Origin: Bradyrhizobium genosp. L
GTDB lineage: Bacteria > Pseudomonadota > Alphaproteobacteria > Rhizobiales > Xanthobacteraceae
Length of the DNA stretch: 64,000 bases
Assembly: GCF_015624485.1 (NCBI RefSeq)
Contig: NZ_CP061378.1
Span: 3,720,001 to 3,784,000 of the forward strand
Direction: 5' to 3'
Within the stretch, counting starts at the first letter, position 1, and each line of letters begins with the position of its first letter. A model generated the notes under the pieces. That model saw only the letters and a list, made by a program, of their open reading frames with translations. It made no database searches and had not been told where the DNA came from. Made by a program: the position numbers and the translations under genes. This document shows, piece after piece, positions 42,840 to 50,554 of the stretch.

Positions 42840-44077
42840 ACGCAACCCCGTACCAGGTTATGCCTGCGCTCGCGCCCGACGAATTCGAGGCGCTGAAGGC
42901 CGACATCAAGGCGCGCGGCGTACAGGTCCCCGTCGAATACGACGAGATGGGCAATATCCTCGATGGTCACCATCGCGTGCAGGCCTGCTTCGATCTCGGC
43001 ATCACGCATTGGCCGCGCCTGGTGCGGCATGGCCTTTCCGAGGAAGAGAAGCGACGCCACGCGCGGCGGCTCAATCTCGACCGTCGCCATCTCAATGCCG
43101 AACAGAAGCGCGAGCTGATCGCAGCCGAGCTGCGCGAGCAGCCGGCGCGCAGCGACCGCACCATCGGCGCCGGCCTTAACGTCGACCACAAGACCGTCGG
43201 CGCCGTCCGCGATAAACTTGAATCAACTGGGGAAATTCCCCAGTTGACCGAGCGCGAAGGCCGCGACAACCGGACCCGGCGCATCACCCAATTCGTGCCG
43301 GCGACGCCGGAGGAAGAGAAGGGTCTCTTGATGTCGGCGCGGGAATTGAACTTCCGCAATGACGAGGCCAATCGCGAGAACCGGCGCAGCCTGCAAAAGG
43401 AACTGTCCGAAAAATCGCTCGAGCTGACCGGCTCGCGCAAATACGCCGCGATCTACTTCGATGCGCCATGGAAGCGCAAGCAGGGCATCACCGACCGTTC
43501 CTATGAGAACCACTACCCGACCATGACGTGGGACGAGATCGTTGCGTGGGCCGCCTCGATGCGAGAGCGGCTACTCAACGATGCATGGGGTTTCATGTGG
43601 ATCCCCCGCGCCCACGCTTTCGCGCTGCATCCGGTCACCTACAAGGTCGATGTCGGCGGCGAGATCGTCGAGGTCGACATCAAGACGCCGCTCGCCTGGG
43701 CCATCGCGCGGGCGATGGGCTTCGATGCGTTTTCGACCTGTTTCGTCTGGACCAAGACGGACGAGGAGCATGCCGACGACGCCGGCATGGGCATTCTCGT
43801 TCGCGACCAAGACGAGCTGCTGCTGATGTTCAAGAAAGGCCGCGGCAACGCCAAGCCCGCGCGCAACGAGGTCTACAACTCGAACCATCGCGAGCGCTCG
43901 CGCCCGCTCGGCCATTCCCGCAAGCCGCAGCATTACCGCGAGATGATCGCAAGCATGGTCGGCGACGGCGTGCCGGTGCTCGAATGCTTCGCGCGGCATG
44001 ACGAGAAATTCCCGCTGCCCGGTGGCTGGGACAGTTGGGGCAATCAGGCGAAGTCGGCAAACGAGGAGGCCGCATGA
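42836..44077 (+). CDS. ParB-N / MT-A70 adenine methyltransferase fusion
   Basis: 413 residues. Residues 1-125 form a ParB-like N-terminal domain with the DGHHR box (43-47) and an HTH-like NVDHKTVGAVRDKL. Residues about 190-400 match MT-A70 methyltransferases: IYFDAPWKRKQ (Asp199-Trp202) in place of the usual DPPW, ENHYPTMTWDEI, then WTKTDE and EVYNSNHRERSRPLGHSRKP. MT-A70 enzymes methylate adenine N6 in DNA or RNA. The second motif residue is Ala rather than Pro, which is unusual. It may mark phage DNA or protect it from restriction. Start chosen by the ATGA overlap. Confidence 0.87.
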   Translation: MNATPYQVMPALAPDEFEALKADIKARGVQVPVEYDEMGNILDGHHRVQACFDLGITHWPRLVRHGLSEEEKRRHARRLNLDRRHLNAEQKRELIAAELREQPARSDRTIGAGLNVDHKTVGAVRDKLESTGEIPQLTEREGRDNRTRRITQFVPATPEEEKGLLMSARELNFRNDEANRENRRSLQKELSEKSLELTGSRKYAAIYFDAPWKRKQGITDRSYENHYPTMTWDEIVAWAASMRERLLNDAWGFMWIPRAHAFALHPVTYKVDVGGEIVEVDIKTPLAWAIARAMGFDAFSTCFVWTKTDEEHADDAGMGILVRDQDELLLMFKKGRGNAKPARNEVYNSNHRERSRPLGHSRKPQHYREMIASMVGDGVPVLECFARHDEKFPLPGGWDSWGNQAKSANEEAA

Positions 44078-44268
44078 CCGAGCGCTGTCCATCCTGCAAT
44101 GCCGATCTCGACGGCGGTCCGATCCCGGAAAACATCCGGCAGCACTATTCGCCGCCGTATCGCTTCTCGCGCCGCATCGACGTCGTGGATCGGCAGCGAG
44201 ACTGCGTCGTCGCGCACAAGTGTCCGGATTGTCATCATCGCTGGCCCGCCGAGGATCACCGTCAATGA
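44074..44268 (+). CDS. Small zinc-ribbon phage protein
   Basis: 64 residues. Two CxxC pairs, ERCPSCNADLD at the start and HKCPDCHHRWP near the end, form a probable zinc ribbon. It overlaps both neighbours by four bases. Confidence 0.7.
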   Translation: MTERCPSCNADLDGGPIPENIRQHYSPPYRFSRRIDVVDRQRDCVVAHKCPDCHHRWPAEDHRQ

Positions 44269-44747
44269 AACTCCCGCAATCCATCGTCTCCCATCTGTTC
44301 GCGCGCCTCTCCGCCATCACGGCGAAGCGTCCGCCTGACGTGCTGATCGGCAAGCCCGACGACACCTACATGCGCCGCTGGTGGGTGATCCCGCGCAACC
44401 GCGTCTTCAACGTCTACCTGCACCACTTCCTGCGCTCCGACGATGACCGCGCGTTGCACGACCATCCCTGGCTCAACGCCTCGATCCTGCTCGACGGCCG
44501 CTACACCGAGCACACGATCTCGGCCGGCGGCGTCAACCATCGCGTCGAATATTCGTCCGGCGCCGTGAAATTCCGCGGGCCGCGCTACGCGCATCGGGTC
44601 GAGCTGACGGACGGGCCGTGCTGGTCGCTGTTCATCACCGGACCGACCGTGCGCGACTGGGGTTTCCATTGCCCGGCCGGCTGGCGGCATTGGAGCGAAT
44701 TCGTGGACGGCAACAATTCAGGCCACATCGGCAAGGGCTGCGACTAG
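44265..44747 (+). CDS. Cupin-like phage protein
   Basis: 160 residues from MKLPQSIVSHLFARLSAITA. The middle VYLHHFLRSDDDRALHDHPW, the glycine-rich YSSGAVKFRGPRYAHRVEL and the closing WGFHCPAGWRHW make a cupin-type beta barrel with several His. Such proteins occur in many rhizobial and caulobacter phages. Substrate unknown. Confidence 0.75.
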   Translation: MKLPQSIVSHLFARLSAITAKRPPDVLIGKPDDTYMRRWWVIPRNRVFNVYLHHFLRSDDDRALHDHPWLNASILLDGRYTEHTISAGGVNHRVEYSSGAVKFRGPRYAHRVELTDGPCWSLFITGPTVRDWGFHCPAGWRHWSEFVDGNNSGHIGKGCD

Positions 44748-44758
44748 AGGAGGGGACG

Positions 44759-44887
44759 ATGACGGAATCCGAATTCCTGCGTGCGAGCGAACTGCGCGGC
44801 ATGGAGCGTCTTGGCGCGGTGCTGCTCGGCGTCCTGATCGGCGCCGCTGCGATGGCGGTCGGCGGCACGATCTTCCTGCTGGTGTGA
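44759..44887 (+). CDS. Tiny membrane protein
   Basis: 42 residues (MTESEFLRASELRGMERLGA plus a hydrophobic helix VLLGVLIGAAAMAVGGTIFL) with an excellent AGGAGGGG ribosome-binding site six bases upstream. Confidence 0.55.
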   Translation: MTESEFLRASELRGMERLGAVLLGVLIGAAAMAVGGTIFLLV

Positions 44888-44891
44888 TCGC

Positions 44892-45086
44892 GTGGGCGCA
44901 ACAGAAAACATCCGCAACCTGGTGCCGAACATCGTGCTCAAGCTCGATCGCAAGGTGGTGTGCATCGAGCTTCATTGCTCCGATGATCCGGCGCCGCATG
45001 TCCTGTTCGATGACATCTGCGAGAAAACGAAGTCGGAGTGTGGGCTGTGCCTGACGCTTCACGCCACGGAGCCCGTCGCGCCATGA
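44892..45086 (+). CDS. Small phage protein with Cys residues
   Basis: 64 residues from a GTG (MGATENIRNLVPNIVLKLDR...). Four Cys are spread along it (VVCIELHC; ICEKT; CGLCLTL). No known family. Confidence 0.5.
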   Translation: MGATENIRNLVPNIVLKLDRKVVCIELHCSDDPAPHVLFDDICEKTKSECGLCLTLHATEPVAP

Positions 45087-45385
45087 CCGCCTCAACCCGC
45101 CATTCCTGGTCCGAGAAGCATCGGCTCCAGTTCACGACCTCACGCGCCTGCTGGCGCTGCGGGATGGTTGAGATGGTGCATCATCAGCACGAAGGCCCGC
45201 GGGATATGATCTGGACCGAATACTGGCGGGACGGCAATTGCGAGCGGGGTGACGGACGAGTCCCGGCGTGTGATGGGCGCAATGAGAAGGGTGTGAATCA
45301 AGGTGCCGCTGCCGGTGACGCGGCACTGAGCGGTCACCCCGGCAACGTCGGGGCCGCAACAGGGGCGCAGTCCCATGCGGGTTGA
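45083..45385 (+). CDS. Phage hypothetical protein, HNH-like start
   Basis: 100 residues from the ATG of an ATGA overlap. The first half has FTTSRACWRCGMVEMVHHQH, a CxxC and several His as in short zinc or HNH motifs. The C-terminal half is Gly/Ala-rich and low complexity, and contains a copy of CGGTCACCCCG at DNA level. Confidence 0.5.
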   Translation: MTASTRHSWSEKHRLQFTTSRACWRCGMVEMVHHQHEGPRDMIWTEYWRDGNCERGDGRVPACDGRNEKGVNQGAAAGDAALSGHPGNVGAATGAQSHAG

Positions 45386-45404
45386 GCAGCAATAGGAGAG
45401 AGCG

Positions 45405-46220
45405 ATGCTTGCAGTGCGTTGGAGCGACAACGATCATTATCTCGGACCCTTCACCTTCGCGTGGAGCGATCACTATCGGACCGTCGCGATCAGCGTGCAG
45501 TCCGGGGATGAAGATGAGCGGAAGGCTTATTTCCGGCTCAGCCTTGGGCGATTCTCCTTCCTATCGACGCTCCCGGCCTGGCTGATCCGACCTGAGAGAA
45601 AGCGCGTGCAGGCGACTTACTGGTCGCCGGAAGATATCGCGCGCATGGGGCGTGATTGGTATTGGGAGGCAATTCCGCGCGAGTACGGCGTCAGCATCAT
45701 CGACGGGCATTTCAATGTCCAGTACGGGCGCGTGACGCACGATAGTTCGACCGAACAGCGCTGGGGTTGCTTCCTGCCGTGGACGCAGTGGCGCTTCGTG
45801 CGTCACAGCTTTTATGACTCGCTCGGCAATCATTTCTGGACCGCCCCCAAAGGGGCGTCATGGGATGTGCGACGCGAGATGGAAGATAAGTGCCCGACGC
45901 TCAAGTTTTCGTTCCGGGACTTCGATGGCGCTGAGCTGACGGCGACAACCAAGATCGAAGAACGGGAGTGGCTGTTTGGCGAGGGCTGGTTCAAATGGCT
46001 GTCCTGGTTTCGCAAGCCGATGATCCGGCGCAGCCTCGACATCAGCTTCTCCGGCGAGACCGGCCCAGAGAAGGGTTCGTGGAAGGGCGGAACGGTCGGC
46101 ACCGGCATCGACATGCTGCCCGGCGAACTGCATGAAGCCGCGTTCCGCCGATATTGCGATCAAGAGCATCGTTCGAAATATCGCAAGTACCGGATCGAAT
46201 TCGCAGACCCCGTCACATGA
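45405..46220 (+). CDS. Phage hypothetical protein, Trp-rich
   Basis: 271 residues (MLAVRWSDNDHYLGPFTFAW...), rich in Trp and Tyr, mostly beta. It is preceded by GGAGAGAGCG. I recall long proteins of this type in rhizobial prophages. No catalytic motif is evident. AT content is above that of neighbouring genes. Confidence 0.7.
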   Translation: MLAVRWSDNDHYLGPFTFAWSDHYRTVAISVQSGDEDERKAYFRLSLGRFSFLSTLPAWLIRPERKRVQATYWSPEDIARMGRDWYWEAIPREYGVSIIDGHFNVQYGRVTHDSSTEQRWGCFLPWTQWRFVRHSFYDSLGNHFWTAPKGASWDVRREMEDKCPTLKFSFRDFDGAELTATTKIEEREWLFGEGWFKWLSWFRKPMIRRSLDISFSGETGPEKGSWKGGTVGTGIDMLPGELHEAAFRRYCDQEHRSKYRKYRIEFADPVT

Positions 46221-46485
46221 GTGCTGGTGCCAGCCACGCATGCGCCCCTGATCGGGTTTCCAGCAGCGGCGGGGTGATCTCGCCGTGGCTCGGCCGCGGC
46301 AGAGGCGCCTTGATTCACCCTGACTTCCGATCCGCAAGCCGTTCTGTCCCCAACGGCCTGCGGCCTGTCGACGATGCCGGCGCGACAAATGTCGTCGCCT
46401 GTGCATCGCGACGAGAGCCCGCGTCCGACAGCGCCCATACCCCAACGGACGCGGGCTCGTTCTTTTCGAACGGAGGAACGCGACC
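46221..46485. other. Regulatory gap with terminator
   Basis: 265 bases without a gene. It holds a shortened relative of the 46-nt element (CCTGAC at 46319 and TGTCCCCA at 46345, 20 bases between) and a strong terminator hairpin (46415-46464). This may separate two transcription units. Confidence 0.5.
46415..46464 (+). terminator. Intrinsic terminator
   Basis: A perfect 13-bp stem GAGCCCGCGTCCG/CGGACGCGGGCTC with an 18-nt loop, followed by GTTCTTTT. It lies 22 bases upstream of the next start codon, so read-through or a new promoter is needed for the genes beyond. Confidence 0.75.
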
Positions 46486-46743
46486 ATGACGCGACCTGAC
46501 CCGATCCCGAAGATCGTCGACCTGATGCCGCCCGATCCGTCGGCGCTGCCGCGCTACTCACCGGGATTCCTGGTTGCGATGGCACTGCTGACGACCGAAC
46601 TGGTCAAGCGCCCGATCTCCGAGGAGAGCATCCCGGTCACCACCATCCTCGACATGTTCGAATACGGCGGATGGAAGCTGGAGCCGATGACGCGGGAGGA
46701 TTTCGAGAAGGCCATGCGCAAGCGGGCGGGGAGGTCGATATGA
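46486..46743 (+). CDS. Phage hypothetical protein
   Basis: 85 residues (MTRPDPIPKIVDLMPPDPSA...) with a strong AACGGAGGAA site. The middle is hydrophobic but not clearly membrane (GFLVAMALLTTEL). Its end overlaps the next gene by four bases. Confidence 0.6.
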   Translation: MTRPDPIPKIVDLMPPDPSALPRYSPGFLVAMALLTTELVKRPISEESIPVTTILDMFEYGGWKLEPMTREDFEKAMRKRAGRSI

Positions 46744-47405
46744 CGGGAGGGAAGGATATGGATCAAGGCACCACCACGCCCGCGTCGGCATCGAGCGGTC
46801 ACCCCGCTGCGGAGGATGCTGCGGCAGCGGCGAGCGCGATCGACTTGAAGCAGTTCTGCGGCGACGATGATTTCCGCCCGTATATCCGCGCGCCGTTCCG
46901 CTACAAAGGGCACGTCTACGCCACGGACGGACGCGTCTTGATCCGCGTGGCCGACAATCAATCCTATCAAAGCTCCGACAAGGTCGCGGTCGAGAAGGTC
47001 CTTGATCTCGATGCGCCGCGCGAATTTCTCCGCGCGCCAGCGACCAAGCAATTTCCGAAGAAGCGGCCGGTCGAGAAGGTGAGATGTCCCGATTGCGACG
47101 GGCGCGGCACCGATCACGACTGCGAACGCTGCGAATGCACCTGCTACTCCTGCAAGGGAAGTGGGTCGATCGAAGAAAAGCCGGAGGTCTCGACAATCTT
47201 CGGGGGCCAAATCTTCGATCTCGAATACGTGCGGCTGCTCTACACGTTGCCGGATTTGGAGATCGCGCCGAACCCGGCCGATGCACCGATGTTCACACCG
47301 CTTTTCTTCCGCTTCACCGGCGGTGTCGGCGCGCTGATGCCGATGCGCGAGCAATACAAAATCCATGTCGACATCTCGCCGAGCAAAGATGCGGCAATAA
47401 CCTGA
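46740..47405 (+). CDS. Phage protein with DnaJ-type zinc repeats
   Basis: 221 residues from the ATG of an ATGA overlap. The N-terminus is Ala/Ser-rich. The central [20 protein letters not shown], then TCYSCKGSG, holds CxxCxGxG-type zinc-binding repeats. The C-terminal part is alpha/beta. Its stop falls in 46-nt repeat copy 3. Confidence 0.65.
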   Translation: MTGGKDMDQGTTTPASASSGHPAAEDAAAAASAIDLKQFCGDDDFRPYIRAPFRYKGHVYATDGRVLIRVADNQSYQSSDKVAVEKVLDLDAPREFLRAPATKQFPKKRPVEKVRCPDCDGRGTDHDCERCECTCYSCKGSGSIEEKPEVSTIFGGQIFDLEYVRLLYTLPDLEIAPNPADAPMFTPLFFRFTGGVGALMPMREQYKIHVDISPSKDAAIT

Positions 47406-47442
47406 CAGGTCGACCAGCGCACGCCGCCGGTCATTGTCCCCA
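47397..47442 (+). repeat. 46-nt prophage repeat element, copy 3
   Basis: ATAACCTGACAG, 26 variable bases, TGTCCCCA, overlapping a stop codon and ending 16 bases before the start of the GapR-like gene. Outer pairing GACA/TGTC is kept although the middle differs from copy 2. Confidence 0.85.
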
Positions 47443-47458
47443 AATCGAAAGCATCACC

Positions 47459-47743
47459 ATGCTCGCACCATCCGAATCCTCAGCCCCGGTTCTCAAAGAA
47501 GAACCCGCAACCCGCTTCGCCAAGGACCAGCTCCGCTCCATCATCGAGCGCATCGAGCGCCTGGAAGAAGAAAAGACCACCATCGCAACCGACATCCGCG
47601 ACGTCTACGCGGAGGCCAAAGGCAACGGCTTCGACGTCAAGGCACTCAGAGCGATCGTCCGGATGCGCAAGCAGGACCCGAACGAGCGGCAGGAATCCGA
47701 GACCATCCTGGAAACCTACATGCAGGCGCTGGGGATGCTGTGA
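47459..47743 (+). CDS. GapR-like (DUF2312) DNA-binding protein
   Basis: 94 residues. [20 protein letters not shown], then [20 protein letters not shown] and AIVRMRKQD, are the DUF2312/GapR hallmarks. Caulobacter GapR is a nucleoid-associated protein that clamps overtwisted DNA and aids topoisomerases during replication. A phage copy could support phage replication or compete with the host protein. Confidence 0.9.
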   Translation: MLAPSESSAPVLKEEPATRFAKDQLRSIIERIERLEEEKTTIATDIRDVYAEAKGNGFDVKALRAIVRMRKQDPNERQESETILETYMQALGML

Positions 47744-47904
47744 TGGACCGCGAGAAAAAGGCCGTGCCAATCCCAGATCGCCGGATCAAGGAACGTATCG
47801 TCCGTAGCACCCCGGATTATCCATTGACGCCCGGGCTGCGCGTCACGCGGGCGGACGCCATCGGATTTATTCATAGATTTGATCGCGAGGAGGAGATCGA
47901 ATGA
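47743..47904 (+). CDS. Small phage protein
   Basis: 53 residues ([20 protein letters not shown]...), charged, starting on the last base of the preceding stop codon (TGATG) and overlapping the sigma-factor start. It might be a regulator of the sigma factor, but that is a guess from position. Confidence 0.5.
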   Translation: MDREKKAVPIPDRRIKERIVRSTPDYPLTPGLRVTRADAIGFIHRFDREEEIE

Positions 47905-48398
47905 CACTCCTCCCCAACGACCCCTTCGAGCTCGGCCTGCTCCGCGCCATCCCCATGCTGCGCCGCTTCGCCTTAGCGCTCACCCGCAACACCGACCGCG
48001 CCGAGGATTTGGTGCAGGACACCCTGCTGCGCGCGCTCGACCACCGCGCCAAGTTCACCCCCGGCACCAACCTCGACGCCTGGCTCACCACGATTTGCCG
48101 CAACACCTGGTACCACCAGCGCCGCAAGGGCTGGCGGGAGATCCCCGACGCCGACGGGCTGATCGCGGCCAACCGCACCGCGAGCGACGACCCGCAGGCC
48201 GTGCTCGAGGCCAAGCAGGGGTTAGATGCCTTCCACGCGCTGCCGGACGCCTGGCGCCACCCGATGCAGCTGCATGCCGACGGCATGGAGGTGACTGCCA
48301 TCGCTGCCCTGGTCGGCGTGCCCGACGGCACCATCAAGAGCCGGATGAACCGTGGTCGCGCCGCACTGCGCGCCGCAACCGCAGCGGAGGTCCGATGA
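47901..48398 (+). CDS. ECF-type sigma-70 family factor in the prophage
   Basis: 165 residues. Sigma region 2 at about 18-75 (LRRFALALTRNTDRAEDLVQ, then DTLLRALDHRAKF). Sigma region 4 at about 110-160 (HPMQLHADGMEVTAIAALVG, then VPDGTIKSRMNRGRAAL). It closely resembles host ECF sigma factors of the PhyR/EcfG type. No anti-sigma gene is recognised next to it. It probably redirects host RNA polymerase to middle or late promoters. Confidence 0.9.
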   Translation: MTLLPNDPFELGLLRAIPMLRRFALALTRNTDRAEDLVQDTLLRALDHRAKFTPGTNLDAWLTTICRNTWYHQRRKGWREIPDADGLIAANRTASDDPQAVLEAKQGLDAFHALPDAWRHPMQLHADGMEVTAIAALVGVPDGTIKSRMNRGRAALRAATAAEVR

Positions 48399-48550
48399 AA
48401 GCAGGTTGGTTTTTGATGACGGCGACTGCGCTGGTTTTGGCGGCGTTCACCGCACCATCCGAATGGCACGACACAATCGCAGCTGCGAGCGCCGCGTTTC
48501 TCTGGAGCGTTGACCAGATCATTTGCGCCATTCGGGAGAGCAAGAAATGA
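48395..48550 (+). CDS. Small membrane protein
   Basis: 51 residues with one or two hydrophobic segments (GWFLMTATALVLAAFTAPSE; IAAASAAFLWSVDQIICAI). Overlaps both neighbours by four bases. It lies directly after the sigma gene, where an anchored anti-sigma would sit, but it is too short to judge. Confidence 0.5.
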   Translation: MKAGWFLMTATALVLAAFTAPSEWHDTIAAASAAFLWSVDQIICAIRESKK

Positions 48551-48759
48551 TCAGCCCGGACGCCAAGGTGACCACCCACGTCCCGCCGCGGAAGCGGATC
48601 GACCTCTCCCCGCGACGGGGAGGTGACCCCAACGCGGACATCGCCGCCGACATGGCCTACAGCCCGACCGAATGCGACCGCATCTGGGCGCTGGTCAAGC
48701 AGGCGGCGGGCTCCGAGGTGACGCCGGTCGACCTCGCGCGGCTGTGTGCGCCGCTATGA
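48547..48759 (+). CDS. Small phage protein
   Basis: 70 residues (MISPDAKVTTHVPPRKRIDL...). Basic N-terminal half, helical C-terminal half with a Cys near the end. Unknown family. Confidence 0.55.
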   Translation: MISPDAKVTTHVPPRKRIDLSPRRGGDPNADIAADMAYSPTECDRIWALVKQAAGSEVTPVDLARLCAPL

Positions 48760-49190
48760 GATACCCGCTCTGGACGGTTGACGAGTTGAAGGCACTCCAG
48801 GCCCAGCGCCAAGCAGGTGCGTCGATCAACCGGCTCGTCCTGCCGGGCCGCACGCGGAAAGCCTGCACGCAGGCCTATTACCGCTCGCTGGACGGCCGGC
48901 TGGAGGTCATCGAGCGACACGAGCAGCGTGCTGCCCAGGCGCGTGCTGCTGCGGCGTCCGTGCCACAGAAGGCCGGCCGCAAGCCGAAACAGCCTGAGCC
49001 GCAGCCGATCGCGTCGCCAACTGCGGCGCTCTGCGGAGTGCACGGCCGCAGGCAGGACAATCTCGAAGTGCTGCGCGAGCGCGCCGATTTTCATGCGCGG
49101 ATCGCCGAGCGCGGCCTCACTGCTGGCTTCTTCGGCGATCCGCCGCCGGGGCGCAGCGCGCTCGACAAACGGGAAGGGTCCTTACCATGA
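48756..49190 (+). CDS. Probable DNA-binding phage protein
   Basis: 144 residues. The N-terminus YPLWTVDELKALQAQRQAGA, then SINRLVLPGRTRKACTQAYY, resembles a Myb/GcrA-like helix bundle in which Trp packs the core. The middle is Lys/Pro-rich. A regulator or replication accessory role is possible. Confidence 0.55.
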   Translation: MRYPLWTVDELKALQAQRQAGASINRLVLPGRTRKACTQAYYRSLDGRLEVIERHEQRAAQARAAAASVPQKAGRKPKQPEPQPIASPTAALCGVHGRRQDNLEVLRERADFHARIAERGLTAGFFGDPPPGRSALDKREGSLP

Positions 49191-49363
49191 TCGAGGCCCA
49201 GCACCCGGAAATCCGCGACCTGATCCGTCGCCTGACCGCGGCAGGCGCGGACACTGCCGCCTCGTGGCGCGCCATCACCGACACGCTCTGGACTCTCTCC
49301 GTGCGCTGCGCCGAGGCGGAAGCCCGGCTGGCGCAACTTCGACTGCAGGTGCCACTGGAATGA
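49187..49363 (+). CDS. Small coiled-coil-like phage protein
   Basis: 58 residues (MIEAQHPEIRDLIRRLTAAG..., ending LAQLRLQVPLE). ATGA overlaps at both ends argue that it is real despite its length. Confidence 0.55.
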   Translation: MIEAQHPEIRDLIRRLTAAGADTAASWRAITDTLWTLSVRCAEAEARLAQLRLQVPLE

Positions 49364-50298
49364 GCCGACCCTGGATGCCCCTCTACATCGCGGACTATCT
49401 CCGCGACACCCAGCACCTCAGCGCGCTGGAGCACGGGGCTTATATGCTCCTGATCATGCAGTACTGGACCGCGGGCGGCTTGCCGCAGGATGACGCGCGG
49501 CTGGCCCGCGTGACCCGCTTGACGCCGGCTGAATGGATGGTGGTCCGCCCGGTCGTTGCGGAATTCTTCGAGGCCGGCTGGCGGCATCCGCGGATCGACG
49601 CCGAGCTTGCGGAGGCCGAGCGCATCACGGCGGCGGCCAAGGCGGCCGGACATGCCTCGGCGCGCAGCCGCCGCAAGAGGGGGCATTCCCCGCATGAACC
49701 GGACGGCAACGAAACGTCAACGGACGTTGCAACGGAAACGCAACGGTCGTTCAACGGACGGGGCAACGAAACGCCAACGGCAGGGCCAACGGAAACGCAA
49801 CCTATCACAACCACAACCACAGTTGATAGGATGGGAGATGCGCGCGCGGGCGCGAGAACCGCGTTCACCGCAGGTTCGAAAGCGCTGGCATCGGCGTTCT
49901 GGACCGCGCTCGGTTTCGACGATCCGCTGAAAATCCCGCCGGAATTCGCCGGCGTCGACTGGCGCGCGATCGAGTGGGAGCGGGCAGGCTGGACACCGGA
50001 CCTGATCGGGGCCGAGGCACGACGTCTCGCCCGCGACGGCCCGCTGAAGCCGCTGACCTATTTCGAAAAAGTGTTCGCAACCGCCTTCGCCAAGCGACAG
50101 GCACCGCTCCCGGTCGTCACAGTCCGGGACGCGGAGAAAATCACGGTGACACGCCATGCAGGACAACCCGGAAACATCATTCAAGCCGCTGACCGTCTCG
50201 TTGAAAAACTCGCCAGCTTCGATGCCGGATCAGGCGACACTGACGAGCTACGCGGCGAAGCGGGCACGCCTGTTGTTCGGCTGCTATCGCAAGGGTGA
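49360..50298 (+). CDS. DUF1376-type replication protein (lambda O-like role)
   Basis: 312 residues. The N-terminal DUF1376/YdaU domain (about 3-95) begins PWMPLYIADYLRDTQHLSAL and holds EHGAYMLLIMQYWT. A Thr/Glu/Asn-rich linker (about 110-155) is encoded by iteron-like DNA repeats. A C-terminal domain of about 150 residues follows. DUF1376 proteins are linked to phage replication initiation. The 3' end overlaps the next gene by over 70 bases. Confidence 0.82.
   Translation: MSRPWMPLYIADYLRDTQHLSALEHGAYMLLIMQYWTAGGLPQDDARLARVTRLTPAEWMVVRPVVAEFFEAGWRHPRIDAELAEAERITAAAKAAGHASARSRRKRGHSPHEPDGNETSTDVATETQRSFNGRGNETPTAGPTETQPITTTTTVDRMGDARAGARTAFTAGSKALASAFWTALGFDDPLKIPPEFAGVDWRAIEWERAGWTPDLIGAEARRLARDGPLKPLTYFEKVFATAFAKRQAPLPVVTVRDAEKITVTRHAGQPGNIIQAADRLVEKLASFDAGSGDTDELRGEAGTPVVRLLSQG
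49705..49830 (+). other. Candidate phage replication origin (iterons plus hairpin)
   Basis: Four direct repeats with core CAACG(G)AAACG start at 49707, 49730, 49764 and 49787 (spacing 23, 34, 23). They are followed by a CCTATCA/TGATAGG inverted repeat (49801-49807/49824-49830). All lie within the linker of the replication gene, as the lambda origin lies within gene O. Confidence 0.55.
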
Positions 50299-50554
50299 CG
50301 CCAACGACCCGGAGACCTACACCGCGGCCATCACCGCCGTGCTGGCGCGCTATCCGGAGGACGTGATCCAGGCGGTCACGCATCCGGCAACCGGGCTCGT
50401 CTCGAGGTTGAAGTTCCTGCCCGCCGTCGCCGAGGTCCGCGAGGCCTGCGAGGATCTGATGCAGCCCAGGCGCGAGCGCGAAGCCTACGAGAAGCGGGTC
50501 GCCAAGCAGATCGCGGAGCGCACGCAACTCGAGGAGAGGAAGCCGCCCCGATGA
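50156..50554 (+). CDS. Phage replication-region protein
   Basis: 132 residues from MQDNPETSFKPLTVSLKNSP (110 from the internal Met at 50222). The body SYAAKRARLLFGCYRKGDAN, then SRLKFLPAVAEVREACEDL, recalls a rhizobial phage family found next to replication genes. It may be a helicase-loader-like partner. Both starts overlap the upstream gene in another frame. Confidence 0.65.
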   Translation: MQDNPETSFKPLTVSLKNSPASMPDQATLTSYAAKRARLLFGCYRKGDANDPETYTAAITAVLARYPEDVIQAVTHPATGLVSRLKFLPAVAEVREACEDLMQPRREREAYEKRVAKQIAERTQLEERKPPR

